Positions 7,901-15,819 are shown, counted from the first letter of the stretch. The stretch is 63,242 bases of DNA from Lachnospiraceae bacterium UBA7050 (GCA_002493905.1 DLAJ01000003.1:1-63242), one strand, 5' to 3'. Made by a program: numbers and translations. The notes: a model not told the origin generated them from the sequence alone.

Positions 7901-9489
7901 ATCATGATATTTATTCGATCGAGGATTTGGCACAGCTGATCTATGACTTAAAAAATGCGAACCGGGACGCACGGATTTCCGTGAAGCTCGTGTCCGAGGC
8001 GGGCGTCGGAACGGTTGCGGCGGGCGTTGCCAAAGCGGGCGCGCAGGTTGTGCTTGTGTCCGGCTATGACGGAGGCACGGGCGCAGCGCCGAGAAACTCC
8101 ATTCATAATGCGGGTCTTCCGTGGGAGCTTGGCCTTGCGGAGACGCACCAGACGCTGATTCAGAACGGGTTAAGAAACCGCGTCCGCATTGAGACGGACG
8201 GCAAGCTTATGAGCGGGCGTGATGTGGCGATCGCCGCGATTCTTGGCGCGGAAGAGTTTGGTTTTGCGACGGCGCCGCTTGTGACGATGGGCTGCGTCAT
8301 GATGCGCGTGTGCAATCTGGATACCTGCCCGGTCGGTGTGGCAACACAGAATCCGGAGCTGCGTAAGCGTTTCCGCGGGAAACCGGAATATGTAGAGAAT
8401 TTTATGCGGTTTATTGCAAAAGAGCTGCGTGAATACATGGCAAAGCTTGGCGTTAAGACCGTGGACGAACTGGTCGGAAGGACGGACCTGCTGCGCGTGA
8501 AAGAGAATCTGACCGAGGAGCAGCGCAAGGTGGATTTAAGCCGGATTTTAAGCAATCCGTATGCCGGGATGAAGGAGAAAGTTACTTTTGACTCCAAAAA
8601 AGCATATGACTTTAAGCTTGAGCAGACATTGGATGAGCGGGTGCTGTTAAAGACGCTGGATAAGGCGATCTCTCAGGGACAAAAGAGAAGCATCGAAGTG
8701 GACGTTTCCAATGTGGACCGCGCGTTCGGCACGATTTTAGGCTCGGAGATCACGAAGCGCTTAGGGGACGATCTGGAGGAGGATACTTACCGCGTGCTCT
8801 GCAATGGAGCGGGCGGACAGAGCTTCGGCGCATTTATCCCGAAGGGCTTAACGCTGGAGCTGGTCGGCGATTCGAATGATTATTTCGGAAAAGGCCTGTC
8901 GGGCGGAAAGCTGATCGTTTATCCGCCGAAGGGCAGCCGGTTCAAACATGAGGAAAATATTATCATCGGGAACGTGGCACTTTATGGCGCGACAAGCGGT
9001 AAGGCGTTCATTAACGGCGTGGCGGGAGAGCGGTTCTGCGTGCGGAATTCGGGCGCCGCAGCGGTCGTCGAGGGCGTGGGCGATCATGGCTGCGAATATA
9101 TGACAGGCGGCAGGGTCGTCATCTTAGGCAGAACAGGCAAAAACTTTGCGGCGGGCATGAGCGGCGGCATTGCTTATGTGCTTGACGAGGACAGCGACCT
9201 GTATACAAGGCTCAATAAAACGATGGTATCCTCAACAGAGATTACATCCAAATACGATGTTCTCGAATTAAAGGATATGATTCAGGAGCACGTTTCCTAC
9301 ACCAATTCTGAGAAGGGAAAAGAGATTCTTGCTCATTTCGGGGAATATCTGCCGAAATTTAAGAAGATCATCCCGCATGATTATGAGCGCATGTTAAAGC
9401 TCATCGTCCAGATGGAGGAGAAGGGATTGAGCGCAGAGAATGCACAGATTGAGGCATTTTATGCGAATAAGAATAGTGAGAAAGAGTAA
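4933..9489 (+). CDS. gltB: Glutamate synthase, large (alpha) subunit
   Basis: The 1518-residue large subunit of GOGAT, which makes glutamate from glutamine and 2-oxoglutarate with the small subunit as NADPH-oxidising partner. Order: class II glutaminase domain whose catalytic Cys is C23 (DNCGIG), so a 22-residue propeptide must be cleaved; central domain; FMN-binding TIM barrel (about 800-1200) with GEGGE, PGEGGHLPAGKV and SPPPHHDIYSIEDL; the 3Fe-4S motif C-x5-C-x4-C in CVMMRVCNLDTC; and the C-terminal beta-helix GxGxG domain. Length matches the family. GGTAAAGGAGAC is the ribosome site. It forms an operon with gltD and is probably controlled through the leader repeats. Confidence 0.98.
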   Translation: MFDVKQDVPQAPLYDPAFEHDNCGIGAIVNIKGKKSRSTVEHALSIVENLEHRAGKDAEGKTGDGVGILTQISHRFFARVAKEAGISLGGEREYGVGMFFFPQDELKRNQAKKMFEIIVQKEGLKFLGWREVPTVPSVLGHKALSCMPHIMQGFVEKPAQVEKGLAFDRMLYIVRRVFEQSSDDTYVVSLSSRTIVYKGMFLVGQLRTFFSDLQSADYESAIAIVHSRFSTNTNPSWERAHPNRFIVHNGEINTIRGNADRMLAREENMESEHLKGEFYKVLPVINAQGSDSAMLDNTLEFLVMSGMDLPLAVMITIPEPWANNKSMSQSKKDFYEYYSTMMEPWDGPASILFSDGDIMGAVLDRNGLRPSRYYITDDDQLILSSEVGVLPVDPTKIVKKERLRPGKMLLVDTVKGEVIDDDHLKEKYAKRQPYGEWLDNNLVELHDLKIPNECVPQFSDEERERMQKAFGYTYEELKETILPMAKNGSEPIAAMGTDIPLPVLSHSHQPLFHYFKQLFAQVTNPPIDAIREEIVTSTNVYVGTDGNLLEETPKNCNVLKINDPILTNTDMLKIKHMKRDGFKVEVVPITYYKNTSLEKAIDRLFLAVDRAYREGVNVMILSDRGVDENHVAIPSLLAVSALQQHLVETKKRTSVAIILESAEPREVHHFATLLGFGASAINPYLALESIQELIDRKMLSKDYYAAVDDYNKAVLGGIVKIASKMGISTIQSYQGSKIFEAIGIDADVINKYFKNTVCRVGGITIKDIEKQVDELHSMAFDTLGLANDLTLDSPGRHKSRSGAEQHLYNPATIHMLQESTKRGDYEMFKQYTAMVDDENNIRNLRGLMEFVYPKKAVPLEEVESVEQIVTRFKTGAMSYGSISKEAHETLAIAMNRLHGKSNTGEGGEDIERLRIGADGLNKCSAIKQVASGRFGVTSRYLVSAKEIQIKMAQGAKPGEGGHLPAGKVYPWIAKTRHSTPGVGLISPPPHHDIYSIEDLAQLIYDLKNANRDARISVKLVSEAGVGTVAAGVAKAGAQVVLVSGYDGGTGAAPRNSIHNAGLPWELGLAETHQTLIQNGLRNRVRIETDGKLMSGRDVAIAAILGAEEFGFATAPLVTMGCVMMRVCNLDTCPVGVATQNPELRKRFRGKPEYVENFMRFIAKELREYMAKLGVKTVDELVGRTDLLRVKENLTEEQRKVDLSRILSNPYAGMKEKVTFDSKKAYDFKLEQTLDERVLLKTLDKAISQGQKRSIEVDVSNVDRAFGTILGSEITKRLGDDLEEDTYRVLCNGAGGQSFGAFIPKGLTLELVGDSNDYFGKGLSGGKLIVYPPKGSRFKHEENIIIGNVALYGATSGKAFINGVAGERFCVRNSGAAAVVEGVGDHGCEYMTGGRVVILGRTGKNFAAGMSGGIAYVLDEDSDLYTRLNKTMVSSTEITSKYDVLELKDMIQEHVSYTNSEKGKEILAHFGEYLPKFKKIIPHDYERMLKLIVQMEEKGLSAENAQIEAFYANKNSEKE

Positions 9490-9500
9490 AGGACTGGAAA

Positions 9501-9536
9501 GCGAAACGCCCATATGCGTTAGCAAGGGCGTTTCGC
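9501..9536 (+). promoter_or_regulatory. Hairpin between gltB and gltD
   Basis: GCGAAACGCCC (9501-9511) and GGGCGTTTCGC (9526-9536) form a perfect 11-bp stem. There is no U-run after it, so it is more likely an mRNA processing or stability element, or a partial attenuator that sets the gltB:gltD ratio, than a terminator. Confidence 0.6.
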
Positions 9537-9580
9537 AATTGCTTGATGACATTGGAAAAGGAATAAGAGGAGTATGCGAT

Positions 9581-11074
9581 ATGGGAAAACCGACAGGATT
9601 TATGGAATATGAAAGGGAAGTGTCGTGCGCGGAGGACCCGAAGGAGCGTGTGAAGCATTTCCGCGAGTTTCACCAGCATCTTCCGCTGGAACAGCAGCAG
9701 CTGCAGGGAGCGCGCTGTATGGAATGCGGCGTGCCGTTCTGCCAGTCCGGCGTGACGCTTGCGGGCATGACAAGCGGCTGCCCGCTGCACAATTTGATTC
9801 CCGAATGGAATGATCTGGTTTATACGGGAAACTGGGTGGAGGCATATAAAAGACTCAAGAAGACCAGCAGTTTTCCTGAGTTTACTTCAAGAGTCTGTCC
9901 CGCGCTCTGTGAGAATGCCTGTACATGCGGATTGTACGGGGACCCGGTGGCAACGAAGGAAAATGAATATGCGATCATTGAGCGTGCATATGCGGAAGGC
10001 TATGCGGCGGCGGAGCCTCCGAAGGTGCGTACCGGAAAGCGGGTGGCAGTTGTCGGCTCCGGTCCGGCGGGACTTGCCGTTGCCGATCTCTTAAACCGGC
10101 GCGGCCATGAGGTGACCGTATATGAGCGTGCTGACCGGATCGGAGGACTGTTACGCTATGGCATTCCGAATATGAAGCTCGAAAAGCACATCATTGACCG
10201 CAAACTCAGGATCATGGAACAGGAAGGCGTTCATTTTATCACGAATGCCGACGTCGGAAAAGATATAAAGGCACAGAAGCTGATGAAGGAATATGATCGT
10301 GTGGTCCTTGCGTGCGGTGCGGCGAACCCGCGTGATATTCAGGCGGAGGGCAGGGATGCAAAAGGCATTTACTTTGCGGTAGATTTCCTTTCGGCAGCGA
10401 CCAAAAGCCTTCTGGATTCGAATTTTGAGGACAAAGCTTATATTGATACGAAGGATAAGGACGTCGTCATCATCGGAGGCGGCGATACCGGTAATGACTG
10501 CGTGGGGACTTCGATACGCTTTGGCGCAAAGAGCGTGACACAGATTGAGATGATGCCAAAAGCGCCCGACACGCGCGCAGAAAATAATCCGTGGCCGGAG
10601 TGGCCGAAGGTATGCAAGACCGATTACGGTCAGGAGGAAGCGATCGCACTGTTTGGTCACGACCCGCGCATCTATGAAGCGACTGTGAAGGAGTTTCTAA
10701 AAGATAAGGGTGGTAACTTAAAAGCGGTAAAGATCGTGAAGCTGAATTGGGAAAAGGATGCGGAGAGCGGACGCATGATGATGACGGAGATTCCGGGAAG
10801 CGAGCAGACGCTTCCGGCGCAGGTCTGCCTGATCGCGGCGGGATTTTTAGGCGCACAGCGTTATGTTGTGGATGCATTTTCCGCGGAGTTGACGGAGCGC
10901 ACCAATGTAAAGACCGTGCAGGGCAGTTATGGGACCTCCGTCCCGAATCTCTTTGTTGCAGGCGATATGCATTCGGGGCAGTCCCTTGTTGTCAAAGCGA
11001 TCCGCGAGGGGCAGGAGTGCGCGAAAGAAGTGGACATAAGCCTGCTCGGTTATACGAATCTGAGCGTGCAGTAA
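9581..11074 (+). CDS. gltD: Glutamate synthase, small (beta) subunit
   Basis: The 497-residue NADPH-dependent small subunit that passes electrons to GltB. The N-terminal domain has the Cys clusters expected for 4Fe-4S centres (CMECGVPFC, then CPALCENACTCG). An FAD-binding GSGPAGLAVADLL with the following ERADRIGGLLRYGIP, and a second nucleotide site VIIGGGDTGNDC for NADPH, are intact, as is the C-terminal FVAGDMHSGQSLVV. The start at 9581 is chosen over the longer ORF because AAGAGG stands ten bases upstream and MGKPTGFMEYER is the usual N-terminus. It lies 91 bases after gltB in the same operon, past an intercistronic hairpin. Confidence 0.97.
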   Translation: MGKPTGFMEYEREVSCAEDPKERVKHFREFHQHLPLEQQQLQGARCMECGVPFCQSGVTLAGMTSGCPLHNLIPEWNDLVYTGNWVEAYKRLKKTSSFPEFTSRVCPALCENACTCGLYGDPVATKENEYAIIERAYAEGYAAAEPPKVRTGKRVAVVGSGPAGLAVADLLNRRGHEVTVYERADRIGGLLRYGIPNMKLEKHIIDRKLRIMEQEGVHFITNADVGKDIKAQKLMKEYDRVVLACGAANPRDIQAEGRDAKGIYFAVDFLSAATKSLLDSNFEDKAYIDTKDKDVVIIGGGDTGNDCVGTSIRFGAKSVTQIEMMPKAPDTRAENNPWPEWPKVCKTDYGQEEAIALFGHDPRIYEATVKEFLKDKGGNLKAVKIVKLNWEKDAESGRMMMTEIPGSEQTLPAQVCLIAAGFLGAQRYVVDAFSAELTERTNVKTVQGSYGTSVPNLFVAGDMHSGQSLVVKAIREGQECAKEVDISLLGYTNLSVQ

Positions 11075-11152
11075 AAGAAAGGTCTTTTACTTTTTTGGAA
11101 TTTTCATGAAACGCTTCAAGGGTTGAGAGCGTTCTTATTAAAATTGCGTTGG

Positions 11153-11186
11153 AAAGGCGTGTGGCGGGGGCTGCGCGCCTTTTTTA
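11153..11186 (+). terminator. Probable terminator after gltBD
   Basis: AAGGCG pairs with CGCCTT around a G-rich interior, followed by TTTTTT. The stem is imperfect, but its position 80 bases after gltD fits. Confidence 0.55.
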
Positions 11187-11226
11187 ATCGGGTTTCTTCG
11201 CGGCAAGTTGCTCAGAGGTGGGGCTT

Positions 11227-11301
11227 AGATTGAAAAATCAAATATTTTCAATTATCTATTTGAGCAGTATCGCAAGCTTTGCTTGCGATATGCATGGGGA
11301 T
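11227..11301 (+). repeat. Dispersed hairpin element, copy 1
   Basis: A 75-base stretch starting AGATTGAAAAATCAAA and ending GATATGCATGGGGAT aligns without gaps to 26767-26841. It contains the hairpin TCGCAAG-ctttg-CTTGCGA (11270-11288). No gene begins directly after this copy. The rest of 11075-11477 shows only the terminator, this element and the promoter at 11384. Confidence 0.75.
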
Positions 11302-11383
11302 TAGGGTGTCAAAAGCCCGAATGAAGAATCTCGGAGAAGTAACTCGGAAGTAACGAAAGCAAGTACTGATTCTGCCAAACGGA

Positions 11384-11412
11384 TTGACGCACTTTTTTCT
11401 CCATGCTAAGAT
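11384..11412 (+). promoter_or_regulatory. Promoter of the 28-codon gene
   Basis: TTGACG (11384-11389), a 17-base spacer and TAAGAT (11407-11412). It is followed by the strong ribosome site of the small ORF at 11478. Confidence 0.65.
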
Positions 11413-11477
11413 GTATATAGGCATTTTGCTATTTGTTTACGATTCGTTTATAAGATGGGAGGGAGGAGGAAGAGAAC

Positions 11478-11564
11478 ATGTTGGATATCGTGTTTTATGT
11501 GTTGGCTGGGATCGTGATCATATCTGCCATTATCAGAATTGTGAAAAACAAAAAAGATAAGTAA
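11478..11564 (+). CDS. 28-residue single-helix membrane peptide
   Basis: The ORF encodes 28 residues: a hydrophobic helix (roughly residues 3-20, rich in Ile, Val and Ala) followed by a basic tail RIVKNKKDK. It has a very strong Shine-Dalgarno (GGGAGGGAGGAGGAA, seven bases before ATG) and its own promoter, which is good support for translation despite the size. The layout resembles small holin-like or stress peptides; no antisense RNA or convergent promoter was seen here, unlike the locus at 62.7 kb. It could also be a leader peptide for the lipoprotein gene 85 bases downstream. Function unknown. Confidence 0.6.
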   Translation: MLDIVFYVLAGIVIISAIIRIVKNKKDK

Positions 11565-11648
11565 CATGAGGGCGGCCGTATGAACTGTAATCTTCAGTTG
11601 TGCGGCCGTCAATCAATGAACGGACGGAAAGGAAGAGGCGAGATTACA

Positions 11649-12239
11649 ATGAAGAAACGGATTCTATTATTTGCCTGTACATGGATTCTAATGGCTGTCA
11701 GCCTTACCGGCTGTGGAGAGCCGGGCACGCCGCCCGTGCTGACCGTTGACGGAAAGGACATTACCCTTGGCGATTCCAGTCCTGCCAGTCTGCCAGAAGG
11801 CTTTGAGTTTACTGTTGGCGTCAACATTCCCATTGGCTCACTGCCCGGTAACAGCTGGCTGCAGGAATCGATAAGCGCCAGAAAAGACGGTGAGACTTAC
11901 GCCCGCCTTTATCTTTATAATCCGGCGAGGGAAGAGGTTTACTACACGGGTGCCACGATCTATAAAGTATACTTCGGCATGAACTCGGAGGAGGCATCTT
12001 ATTGGGCAGTAAATAATATTCTGGTAAACGGAATTGATTTTTATGGCATGAATGTTGATGAAGTCAAAGCCGCCATGCAGGAATACAAAAAGCCGTCGGA
12101 GAATTCTCATGATGATGGTAGCGTCACACTGATGTATACGGATGGAGATTACGATTATACGATCCGCTTCGGCGAAGATGGTCTTGTGTATGAGGTGGAG
12201 ATAGAGATGGCGATTGCAAAGAGCTACTCTGGGGTATGA
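11649..12239 (+). CDS. Predicted lipoprotein
   Basis: A 196-residue protein with a signal peptide and the lipobox LTGC, so C22 should be lipid-modified and the mature protein anchored outside the membrane. The start at 11649 is fixed by GGAAAGGAAGAGG upstream and by the basic MKKR before the hydrophobic segment. The mature part (TVDGKDITLGDSSPASL and onward) begins like small surface proteins that compare a substrate at set points, but I do not recognise a named domain. It is followed 47 bases later by a small membrane protein and may share its transcript. Function unknown. Confidence 0.8.
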   Translation: MKKRILLFACTWILMAVSLTGCGEPGTPPVLTVDGKDITLGDSSPASLPEGFEFTVGVNIPIGSLPGNSWLQESISARKDGETYARLYLYNPAREEVYYTGATIYKVYFGMNSEEASYWAVNNILVNGIDFYGMNVDEVKAAMQEYKKPSENSHDDGSVTLMYTDGDYDYTIRFGEDGLVYEVEIEMAIAKSYSGV

Positions 12240-12286
12240 CAGGCTCTCCCTTACCGTACATATACAATGGAAAGGAAAGGCGGAAT

Positions 12287-12535
12287 ATGTATAACATACA
12301 GAAACGGATACCGTATAAACAGATATATAAACGGATAACGATCGCGATGCTGATTTTAGCAGCGATCATGTGTGCATTGTTTGCAATTGCACCGAAATGG
12401 GCCGTAAAAAAATCTGTTTTAGAGGGTATGTCTAAGTCAAAATTGCGGGTTATGCGGATCGTTGCGGCTCTTGTGGCAGTCATAGCTGTTGCAATGGTTT
12501 TCGTAATTCTGAATAATCCCTATCTGTTTTCTTAA
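12287..12535 (+). CDS. 82-residue two-helix membrane protein
   Basis: A small protein with a basic start (MYNIQKRIPYKQIYKRI), a first hydrophobic helix (about 18-37), a basic loop (KKSVLEGMSKSKLR) and a second helix (about 54-78). The start at 12287 has GGAAAGGCGG upstream. Its stop codon TAA is the first base triplet of a 206-base duplicated block that also begins on the stop codon of the Rpn-type gene 2 kb downstream, so the 3' end may reflect a recombination event. No family recognised. Confidence 0.65.
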   Translation: MYNIQKRIPYKQIYKRITIAMLILAAIMCALFAIAPKWAVKKSVLEGMSKSKLRVMRIVAALVAVIAVAMVFVILNNPYLFS

Positions 12536-12738
12536 CCTATTATTGGAACGGCACAGATAAGACGACTGAAAGCGTGCGGCAAAGGAACCACCTTTGCCGC
12601 TTTTTCCTGCGGTTAAAACAAGTCAACGCGCCCTGGCAGCAGTTCTATGAGGCTGCAATGGAAAATGCCGTTGTCGTCGTAGAAGCTATGCGGAATATCT
12701 ATGCGGACAGTCGTTTTTTTGAAAAAATCCTTTGTCAG
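12533..12738 (+). repeat. Direct repeat, copy 1 (206 bp)
   Basis: This block is repeated at 14502-14706 with few differences. It starts at the TAA stop of the upstream gene, contains a terminator hairpin and then the reversed 3' end of a DUF4143 ATPase gene. Weaker similarity continues for about 30 bases more (GCAAGTTCTGAGGATT against GCAAGTTCCGAAGATT). Confidence 0.9.
12577..12605 (+). terminator. Terminator in repeat copy 1
   Basis: GCGGCAAAGG and CCTTTGCCGC form a tight stem followed by TTTTT. The matching stem in copy 2 has changed on both arms and still pairs, which shows that the structure has been maintained. Confidence 0.85.
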
Positions 12739-13085
12739 GATCAAAGATGCAAGTTCTGAGGATTCTTTTTTGTCTGAATCCAACTGGAATGCTGACTGAA
12801 TGTAGAATTTTTTATCTGCATCATTCACAACAAAGTCAATTTCCCTTTGCACATTCGCACCGCCAATACGGTTGGTCACAACACCAACATCAACAGAATA
12901 AACGAATCAATCATGTGCTGTACATAGTTTGATACCAATGTGGAATTGACCTTCTCGTTCTTCATGCTGGTTAGTGCATTTGCAATATTCGTAGGATTGG
13001 TAAGAGAACTGATTTGTGAAGCGGGAAAATCCAAAATATCATTCAGAACATTCTCACGTTCAATGCCGTTACGCTCTACACTTTA
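12610..13085 (-). pseudogene. Broken AAA ATPase (DUF4143 type)
   Basis: Minus-strand reading gives pieces of the C-terminal half of an AAA ATPase with a DUF4143 (nuclease-like) tail. The first is near 13083-12900 (NDILDFPASQISSLTNPTNIANALTSM, then NSTLVSNYVQHMIDSF); after an internal deletion and frame change the last part continues at 12879-12613 (VTNRIGGANVQREIDFVVND, then YIQSAF). The ATPase domain is absent. Such proteins are common, often mobile, and thought to bind DNA or act in restriction-like systems. It is non-functional here. Confidence 0.75.
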
Positions 13086-13202
13086 TGACGGAAACGGAAA
13101 TGTGACAGCTGAGAGAGATGAGCATTACCAAATCATTTACCATGATAATGAGCAGTAAGAAAGAATTTCATATATAGCAGCTCAACTTATGCAATAAAAC
13201 AA

Positions 13203-13270
13203 TTGACAATGAAAAGTATGTTCATTATGATAAATACATCAGAAAATTTCTATTATGTGCGTTCGCACAT
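13203..13270 (+). promoter_or_regulatory. Strong promoter with palindrome upstream of the Rpn-type gene
   Basis: TTGACA (13203-13208), a 17-base spacer and TATGAT (13226-13231) make a near-consensus promoter. Just downstream ATGTGCG-TT-CGCACAT (13255-13270) is a perfect inverted repeat that could be an operator or a 5' hairpin. The leader to the start at 13491 is long (about 255 bases) and otherwise unremarkable. Confidence 0.65.
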
Positions 13271-13490
13271 GGAAACGTCTTATGTTTTATGAAAACGTTC
13301 TATGTTTCATTCGGACAAGTTTCTGTCAAATTTTCTTACATGAAATTGAATAAGGCAGGAGCTGTGATAGAGGGATCAGTCTTTAGCTGATGCCGATTCC
13401 GGTACGGACGCTAACGCTGCAGCATAAGATCAGCTTGAATTGCACAGTAATCCGTTATAGCATTCCTGCCGAAACACGGAAGGAGAGGCT

Positions 13491-14504
13491 ATGGGAAACA
13501 CGGAAGAAAAACAAAGAAGACCGGAGAGGTCAGAGAGAGCAGGAAGATCGGGGAAAAAGGAAAGATCAGGAAAACGAACAAGGAGTGTTTTTTACGGAAA
13601 GAAACGTGGCGGCCGGATTGGCAGGCGCAGGGTGAATCGTCAGGCGAAGGACAGATTATTCCGATTCCTGTTTGAAAAAGATCGGGAAGCGCTGCTACAG
13701 TTATATAATACGTTAAACGGGACGGAATATCAAGATGCGTCCCTGTTGCAGGTGGTGACGATCGAGAGTGCGGTCTATATGGTGATGAAAAACGATCTTG
13801 CTTTTGTGTTAGCGGGAACATTGAACCTGTATGAACATCAGAGCACGTATAATCCGAACATGCCGCTGCGTTTTCTGATCTATCTGGCGCAGGAGTATCA
13901 GATGCTGATTGAGGAGGCGCAGGAGAGCCTTTACGGATCGAAGAGGATTATGCTGCCAACGCCTCAGTGTGTGGTGTTCTACAACGGGGAAAGGGAGATT
14001 TTGGAGGAAGAGATCATACGGCTTTCAGATTCTTTTGAGAACAGGGAGCAAGGCATACAGGCGGGTGCGGAGCTGACAGTTCGGATGCTCAATATCAATC
14101 ATGGGCATAATAGAGAACTGATGGAAAAGTGTCAGGTTTTGCGTGAATATGCCATATTTGTAGAGCTTTCAAGAGAGTATCTTGCGGGAGGGAAGAAGCC
14201 GAAGGCAGCTTTGGAGGCGGCAATCGAAGACTGTATTGAACAGGATATTTTAGCGGGATTTTTAAGAAAATACCGGGCGGAGGTGTTGGGGATGCTATTG
14301 GAAGAATTCGATGTAAAGAAGTATGAGAGATCGCTGCGGGAGGAAGGACGCGAAGAAGGCAGGGAAGAAGCCAGAAAAGAGAATGAACGCTATAGTGAGT
14401 TAATCTGCATTTTACTGGAACAGCATAGGGAAGATGACTTAAAGCGTGCAGCAAAGAATGAAAAGTATCGGAAACAGCTATATGAAGAACTTGATTTATT
14501 ATAA
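13491..14504 (+). CDS. Rpn-family PD-(D/E)XK nuclease/transposase-like protein
   Basis: A 337-residue member of the Rpn/PDDEXK_2 group (recombination-promoting nuclease, putative transposase). Family landmarks: AKDRLFRFLF, LLQLYNTLNGT, a core FVLAGTLNLYEHQSTYNPNMP with E-x-Q in the catalytic position, PTPQCVVFYNG, MLNINHGHN and the charged repeat-rich tail (EEGREEGREEARKE). The first 48 residues are unusual: nearly all Arg, Lys, Glu, Ser and Gly from an almost pure purine tract, so an internal start is possible, though GGAAGGAGAGG at 13479 favours the given one. It is bracketed by 205-bp direct repeats and flanked by ATPase debris, suggesting it moved or duplicated with them. Confidence 0.85.
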   Translation: MGNTEEKQRRPERSERAGRSGKKERSGKRTRSVFYGKKRGGRIGRRRVNRQAKDRLFRFLFEKDREALLQLYNTLNGTEYQDASLLQVVTIESAVYMVMKNDLAFVLAGTLNLYEHQSTYNPNMPLRFLIYLAQEYQMLIEEAQESLYGSKRIMLPTPQCVVFYNGEREILEEEIIRLSDSFENREQGIQAGAELTVRMLNINHGHNRELMEKCQVLREYAIFVELSREYLAGGKKPKAALEAAIEDCIEQDILAGFLRKYRAEVLGMLLEEFDVKKYERSLREEGREEGREEARKENERYSELICILLEQHREDDLKRAAKNEKYRKQLYEELDLL

Positions 14505-14706
14505 CCTATTATTGGAACGGCACAGATAAGACGATAGAAAGCGTGCGGCAAAGAAATCTCTTTGCCGCTTTTTCCTGCGGTTAAAACAAGTCAACGCGCC
14601 CTGGCAGCAGTTCTATGAGGCTGCAATGGAAAATGCCGTTGTTATCGTAGAAGCTATGCGGAATATCCATGCGGACAGTCGTTTTTTTGAAAAAATCCTT
14701 TGTCAG
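14502..14706 (+). repeat. Direct repeat, copy 2 (205 bp)
   Basis: Second copy of 12533-12738, again beginning on the TAA stop codon of the gene upstream. It carries the same hairpin with compensatory changes and the same reversed DUF4143 C-terminal fragment (reading DFFKKTTVRMDIPHSFYD on the minus strand). From about 14733 to 14910 I see nothing recognisable. Confidence 0.9.
14545..14573 (+). terminator. Terminator in repeat copy 2
   Basis: GCGGCAAAG pairs with CTTTGCCGC across AAATCT, followed by TTTTT. It ends the Rpn-type gene. Confidence 0.85.
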
Positions 14707-14913
14707 TAATAAAGGGGCAAGTTCCGAAGATTTGCAATATCGTCTTTGGTCCAATTCGATTTTTTCAAATAATCAACAAAGATACAGAAGGATTACAATA
14801 AAGTTGCGGCGGTTACGTCGTAAGTACAAGATATCGGATTTCATATTTTGTTTAACTTAATGTTGACGAGGCATATTTTATGCTCTGGCTTTATACTGAA
14901 TTTAGAAAAAAGA

Positions 14914-14944
14914 TTGCTTATGACGCTGCGTCATGAATTATAAT
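14914..14944 (+). promoter_or_regulatory. MerR-type promoter and operator 1
   Basis: TTGCTT (14914-14919) and TATAAT (14939-14944) are 19 bases apart, the stretched spacing typical of MerR-activated promoters. The spacer holds the perfect palindrome ATGACGC-T-GCGTCAT. It drives the MerR-ABC operon starting at 14986. Confidence 0.85.
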
Positions 14945-14985
14945 GAGTGTGCAGCGACGAGAAGATCGGAAATGGGGATACGGAT

Positions 14986-15819
14986 ATGGAAAAATACAGG
15001 GCGATACCGCAGGGATATATGACGGTCGGAGAAGCGGCAAAAAAAATGGGCGTCACCGTGCGCACGCTGCAGTATTACGATAAAGAGGGACTGTTTTCTC
15101 CATCTGCGGAAAGTGAAGGCGGACGAAGGCTTTATACGGATAAAGATCTGATCACGCTTCATCAGATTCTGTCTTTGAAGTCGCTTGGATTTTCTTTAGA
15201 AGACATCAGAAGGCGGCTGCCCTCTTTGGAAACGCCTGCCGATGTTGCCAATGTCCTTACGGAACAGGCGGATGAGATGCGCAGGGAGATCGAGCGGCTG
15301 ACGGAGTCACTGACAGCGATTCAACAGCTAAGGGCGGAAGTGCTGCAGATGCAGACCGTCGATTTCAAAAAATATGCTGACATCATCGCCAATCTTCAGA
15401 TGAAAAACGAGTTTTATTTTCTGATCAAGCATTTTGACGATACGATGCTCGACCATATACGGAGAAAGTTTGACGAGGAAAGCGGCAAGGCGTTTATCAA
15501 CAGGTTTTCCGCATTAAATAAACGAATCCTGAAATTAAAGGAAAGCGGGGTCCCGCAGGACAGCGCGGCATGTCAGAAGGCAGCGGAAGAATTTTGGAAT
15601 ATGGTTATGGAATTTACGGACGGGAATATGAGTATGCTGCCAAAGCTGATGGAATTTGGGCAGACTGGCGGCGGGCAGCAGGACGAGTGGCAGAAAGATC
15701 AGGCGGCGGTGAATGAGTATATCGGTCCCGCACTGGAGCTTTATTTTTCCCGAACGGGCATGAACCCGTTCGGCGGGACGGGAGGGGGAAATGGCAGTGA
15801 ATCATGCGATCATTGTTAG
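14986..15819 (+). CDS. MerR regulator with TipAS-like C-terminal domain
   Basis: A 277-residue regulator. Residues about 12-80 are the MerR winged helix (YMTVGEAAKKMGVTVRTLQYYDKEGLF), then a coiled-coil dimerisation helix with EQADEMRREIERL, then a C-terminal all-helical TipAS-like drug-recognition region. An upstream in-frame ATG at 14947 is rejected because it would lie before the predicted start of transcription. The promoter has the 19-bp spacer that MerR proteins remodel. The 3' end overlaps the ABC ATPase gene by 29 bases, so regulator and exporter are co-transcribed and coupled. It probably senses an antimicrobial compound and induces its own operon. Confidence 0.88.
   Translation: MEKYRAIPQGYMTVGEAAKKMGVTVRTLQYYDKEGLFSPSAESEGGRRLYTDKDLITLHQILSLKSLGFSLEDIRRRLPSLETPADVANVLTEQADEMRREIERLTESLTAIQQLRAEVLQMQTVDFKKYADIIANLQMKNEFYFLIKHFDDTMLDHIRRKFDEESGKAFINRFSALNKRILKLKESGVPQDSAACQKAAEEFWNMVMEFTDGNMSMLPKLMEFGQTGGGQQDEWQKDQAAVNEYIGPALELYFSRTGMNPFGGTGGGNGSESCDHC

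Noticed and set aside
9440..9580. The 47-codon upstream extension of gltD
   Set aside because: It overlaps the end of gltB, passes through the intercistronic hairpin, and lacks a ribosome site; GltD proteins start at the ATG at 9581.
12936..13160. A 72-codon plus-strand ORF upstream of the Rpn-type gene
   Set aside because: The opposite strand carries the recognisable DUF4143 ATPase fragment, so this frame is the reverse side of a pseudogene.
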